From Schistosoma mansoni (taxonomy: Eukaryota > Platyhelminthes > Trematoda > Strigeidida > Schistosomatidae): DNA of 64,000 nucleotides. Both the position numbers and the translations under genes were made by a program. A model generated the notes under the pieces. It saw only the letters and a list, made by a program, of their open reading frames with translations. It was not told the origin of the DNA and ran no database searches. Of the stretch, positions 60,190 to 64,000 are shown one piece after another (the stretch's first letter is position 1; the number at the start of each line of letters is the position of its first letter). The stretch spans positions 62,001-126,000 of the forward strand of contig NW_017386001.1 of NCBI RefSeq assembly GCF_000237925.1. Direction: 5' to 3'.

Positions 60190-60307
60190 AGATGACGAAA
60201 TCCTCACACAAATCGAATGAGATTTGTGTGGCGCATATTTATCTGGTGCTTCCTTGTACCAATATTTATGTGTTTAAATAAATAAATAAAAATAAGATGA
60301 CGAAATC
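60190..60307 (+). mobile_element. 523-bp-type repeat, 5'-truncated copy with 13-bp TSD
   Basis: 60203-60294 carries only the last 90 bp of the family (cacaaatcgaatgagatttg to an (AAATA)n tail) and is bounded by agatgacgaaatc at 60190-60202 and 60295-60307. 5' truncation, tail and duplication are the marks of target-primed reverse transcription. Confidence 0.9.
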
Positions 60308-60777
60308 TAAATGGGATTAGATATGCTTTTTATATTTAATTACCTGTTACGAACAAAAATATGAAATATTCGTTTATAGGAACTCAGATTTAACTGAGCT
60401 AATAACATTGAATCAACTAACTCTGATACAAAATACCATAAAATTCATTGCTCATGCAGAAACCACTCTGTCCTAATCTACCCAAAACAGAGTCAGAAAG
60501 ATTGACCGAGTAGTTTATGTTATTCAAATCCAAAAACTTACGTTATTATAGACATAAAGTGCAAGATGGTAACATATTATAAGTAATAATTTCCATTCAG
60601 GACACAGTAGTAAATTTTTGTTGTGAGGTTGACTACCTATTATATAATTAGTTAACTGTAATTCATAAAAGGCAAAAGACGTCGCGACGGTCGATTCAAT
60701 GTAACGCTTACAATAAGCATAGGATAAAAATACCATGAAGCAGTTGTTTAAAAAACACACAGTAAATAAACAAAATA

Positions 60778-61975
60778 ACTCCGCCTGGAGTTCTTTTAGG
60801 ATTACTGACAATCCCATTTCTGCATATAGAAGGAGGGTTAAAAGTGAGGTTAGCAAGCCCAACCCGTTAGGAAAAAATTGCTAAAAAACCCTAACAAACT
60901 AATATTTTAACCATTTAAACTCTTTCCTGAGAGTTGAACGGTATTCGTATAAAACAATTATGTAGCCTCATGGTGAAAGCTAAGATTCTTTGGAAGCCAA
61001 GAGGATGATACACCTCCCTACAACCAGAGCAACAATTAATATAAGTACATGGAATGTCCGGACAATGTAGAAGACCAAGTAGACCATTCAAACAGCTGTG
61101 AAAATAAAAATGATACAACGTGAAGGTGCTTGAAATAAGTAAAACCGATTGGACACAATCTGGACAGAAAAGACTATCTACAAGAGAGGTAGTGTTGTAT
61201 TCTGGTTACGAAGAAAATGACTCACACAAACAAGGAGTTACACTGATACTCTCCAAGGAAGCATGAAAAACGCTAACAGAATCGAAATCTCATGGGTACA
61301 CAATCATCAAACCATTCTTTAAAACAAAGAAGGAAGGGATTAAAGTAAATATTATCTAGAAGTAGATAAATTCAGAGTACGTGTTGAATATACAAACCGA
61401 ACCACTCTTGATGGAGAAGCACTGGGGTAGGTAAAACTTTCACATAACTAGCAAGAATTATCGATAACCAGGAAGGATCTGATACAGATGTGAATGAATT
61501 GATAGTGAAAGCAGGAGCAGCATTCCTAGAATTGAAGGACATATGGAGCTTAAAATAACTGTCAGCTAATACCAAAGTCAGAATTTTATGTACAAACGTC
61601 GAAACGGTTTTATCGTACGGAGCCTAAAGTTGGAGAACTACAACCATCATCGATGAGGTACATATATTTATAAACAATTGTTTACTCATAAGACTCCATA
61701 TCCGTTGGCCGAACACTATTAACAAAGACCTACTGTGACGGAGGGCAATCCAACTTTCAGCCGAAGAGGAAATTAGGAAAACACTCTGGAGGTGGATAGG
61801 TTATATATTGCGGAAATCATCAAACTTCATCATAAGGCAAGCTCTAGTTTAGAATCGTTAAAACAGAAGGGAAAAAAATGCAAAACCAAAAACAAATTGT
61901 ACCGGGAATTAGAGCCAGATATAAAAAGGATAAATAAAACTTGGCAACAACTAGAAAGGGAAGCTGTTTTTTTGT
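60778..61975 (+). pseudogene. RTE LINE copy with most of its reverse transcriptase deleted
   Basis: Begins ctccgcctggagttc like the copy at 26777, shows the endonuclease start (TRATINISTWNVRT-like near 61020-61060, TDWTQSGQKRL) and then jumps at about 61360 to the C-terminal part (TTLDGEALG, about 61400-61420; [14 protein letters not shown]; the NKTWQQLEREA end at about 61935-61965). Several stops. Much more decayed than 26777-29906. Confidence 0.8.
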
Positions 61976-62254
61976 TGTTGAAAATAATCATTTCACATTG
62001 TTTAAGTGAAACTCTCAATTGATTCAAATTAAATAATTTCATGGTATCCGTTAAAATTAGTTGAATAAATCATAGTAATTTAATCAAAAATAAGAAATGT
62101 TTTAGGTCATCAATGTATAATTCAAGTTCAAATGTAAACGAGACAGTTTCTATGTTCTAATAATCATTCATTTAGACTTTTAATGGTTTTCCATAAAAAT
62201 CTTATGAAAAAATGGGATTGTAAAGACTTATTGAAAAACGAACTTGCATGTTTA

Positions 62255-62540
62255 TACGTATTGGTTGTTTGAATTTCTCATTGATGTTTAGGACTAAAAC
62301 TGTTCAGTTTTTTTGGCATACGTGCCTCCTGTACGGATTCCCGCCATATTACCGTTAATACACAAGGATTTTAAGAAGAGATGGATGATCACTAGCAATA
62401 GAATCCAGGATACGCATTCGTCTTATTCGATATAAGCTACCTTAATGTACCTGCATCCTACGACTGACATCTACTCCGGGACTCGAACCCAGGACCGTTC
62501 TCTTCAAACGACATTACGTTGTTCAATTAACCTACTTTGT
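62255..62540 (-). repeat. Sm-alpha-like copy, strongly diverged
   Basis: The leader ttgaatttctcattgatgt (in + sense) is followed by agagatggatgatcactagc, atccaggatacgcattcgtc, ctttgaag-type flank and gggactcgaacccaggacc (B-box in reverse). Arranged as at 54956 but permuted. The ribozyme core is lost. Confidence 0.65.
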
Positions 62541-62559
62541 ATGTCGTAATATCAGGTGG

Positions 62560-62760
62560 TTGAAGGTAGTCAGCAGGAAACCCTGTGCCTGAGTTTCATA
62601 CTAGATGGAACTCATCAACAATGATGCTCCTTGTGGGACTCAAGACCACGTCACCCAACTGCATAGTCAGGGATGTTACCATTGAGTCTTTTAGACTACT
62701 GGCAACACCGAGGCTTGATCTGTAGAATCTGATCAATACTGAAGGGATAGATATCGGTCA
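62560..62760 (-). repeat. Possible third tRNA-like repeat
   Basis: ctccttgtgggactcaagac and cacgtcacccaactgcatag resemble a tRNA T-arm and acceptor region read in reverse; gatgttaccattgagtc follows. Too diverged to be a tRNA gene. Family uncertain. Confidence 0.35.
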
Positions 62761-62814
62761 TCATTCACTTCACTTTTTGAACTAGAAATATGACTCAGTT
62801 GCATTGTAGTAATA

Positions 62815-63055
62815 CTTCTAGTAATACTGTAGTGAATGAGAACACCAGTGTGGACAACTAAAAACGTTTCAAAATCACAGGACTTCTTAGTGAAATCTGA
62901 GTACCATATAGTAAATACTTCATTTGAAAAATATCAATCGATTGTCTCGGACTTGATTGTTCCTTTGTTTCCAAACCAATCACTCTCTGTTCTCGTCCTC
63001 TTCTCTTTGATCTTCTTAGCCTTCTGACACCAGGTATTGCACTTTGCATTGATAC
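62815..63055 (+). repeat. Dispersed repeat, copy 2 of the 36.1-36.5 kb family
   Basis: ttagtgaaatctgagtacca and ttcatttgaaaaatatcaat correspond to the complement of 36280-36400; ccaatcactctctgttctcg also matches. Confidence 0.65.
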
Positions 63056-64000
63056 TTATATCCGTCGACATCAGTAGCGCACACCACAATACTAATTATG
63101 ACAATTTTTTCTAACAAGTCATGAACAATCTTTTGATATTTTTTTGTTCTTTCAGATGTTCCCAATGTTTATTGCGTGACTAACAATTCATCGTCGGGTA
63201 AAATACAACTGATGATTACCACTTAAATAGCTTACCATTATTATTCATAAAAATAATTCATTTTGTTGATAAACATTTGCTAAAAGTGTACAATATGATA
63301 AAGTGATAGACATCAATGAAAGCCCAGATGTTAAACCGACTACCTCAGGTAATTTGAGTTTTACTTCATAATCGTTCCTCTGGGTCGTGAACTTTTTCAT
63401 TATGAAGCTAGTCCCACAATGTACATACTCATTATTTTATCCTAGTTTAAATAGATATTTGTATATATCAGATATGATTGGAGCTCAAAATACCGGCAGT
63501 TATTTTAAGAGGACTGAACACTAATGCTTAGACTTGAACATTAGTCTATCTCAATACACTCCGTAAGTAAACATAAACCATAAGATCCGAACGCTTCTCA
63601 GCAACCACTAATCATTTGACTGTCAAAGTGAAATACACCCGGCATCGAATTCCATACCTGACTCATTAATGTTCTAGGAACGTTTATGAATACCTTCCCA
63701 TTCAGTCTTTCTAAACCATATTTCCAAGACTAAGTCTTTCTTTTTATCATTGCAACTACATTGTCTTGGTCTCGTTTATTTTCATCTCGTTCTACTAACC
63801 AGTTATGGGAACCTGGGCCAATCCATATGTGCCAGGCTCTATTTTGGTATCTGTTTAGCCAGTTTACGCTCACATGTGAATCGTCGTTTCTTTTCACAGC
63901 GTAATTAGACAATAGTAACAAGTTTCTTTAATAGTCAACTTGCTGCTTTGGGATATGTCTAAGTAATTTTTCTGATGAACACTAAGCTTGTAACAACAAA
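63056..64000. other. No supported feature
   Basis: A+T-rich sequence, short open frames only. Confidence 0.5.

Overview
The window reads as A+T-rich nuclear DNA of a schistosome or close trematode relative. The clues are hammerhead-ribozyme SINE-like repeats of the schistosome Sm-alpha type, a Ty3/Gypsy LTR element primed by a tRNA-Trp-like sequence (CsRn1/Boudicca-type clade), RTE, CR1-like and Penelope-like retroelements, and host genes with tiny 5' introns and long later introns. The species cannot be told from sequence alone. Two runs of exactly 200 N (35645-35844 and 39625-39824) mark assembly gaps.

Host genes lie in the first 19 kb. On the + strand, four exons between 6095 and 10446 encode the PAS-B domain and C-terminal tail of an ARNT-like bHLH-PAS transcription factor; its bHLH and PAS-A exons were not found and are probably to the left of the window. 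On the - strand, 17258-12580 holds most of a DDX49/Dbp8-type DEAD-box RNA helicase (ribosome biogenesis), with a 31-bp first intron; its extreme C-terminus is not resolved. Just upstream on the same strand, 18849-17456 holds pieces of a small-intron gene I could not identify.

From about 19.2 kb onward the window is built of mobile elements. A decayed CR1-like LINE on the - strand is split by a 5.3-kb Gypsy LTR element (20397-25721) whose two 325-bp LTRs read as identical. A full-length-looking but mutated RTE LINE (26777-29906) follows with a 13-bp target-site duplication. From about 33 kb to the end there is no gene I can support. That part holds LTR remnants, foldback repeats, Sm-alpha-like ribozyme repeats and a second SINE-like family that combines tRNA-like A/B boxes with a hammerhead core. 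Several copies of the second family form head-to-head inverted pairs. Further pieces are a 523-bp retroposed repeat, Penelope-like GIY-YIG fragments, a drastically shortened RTE derivative and microsatellites.

The most interesting material is the density of hammerhead-ribozyme repeats (about 20 copies or remnants in two families) and the unidentified gene next to DDX49.
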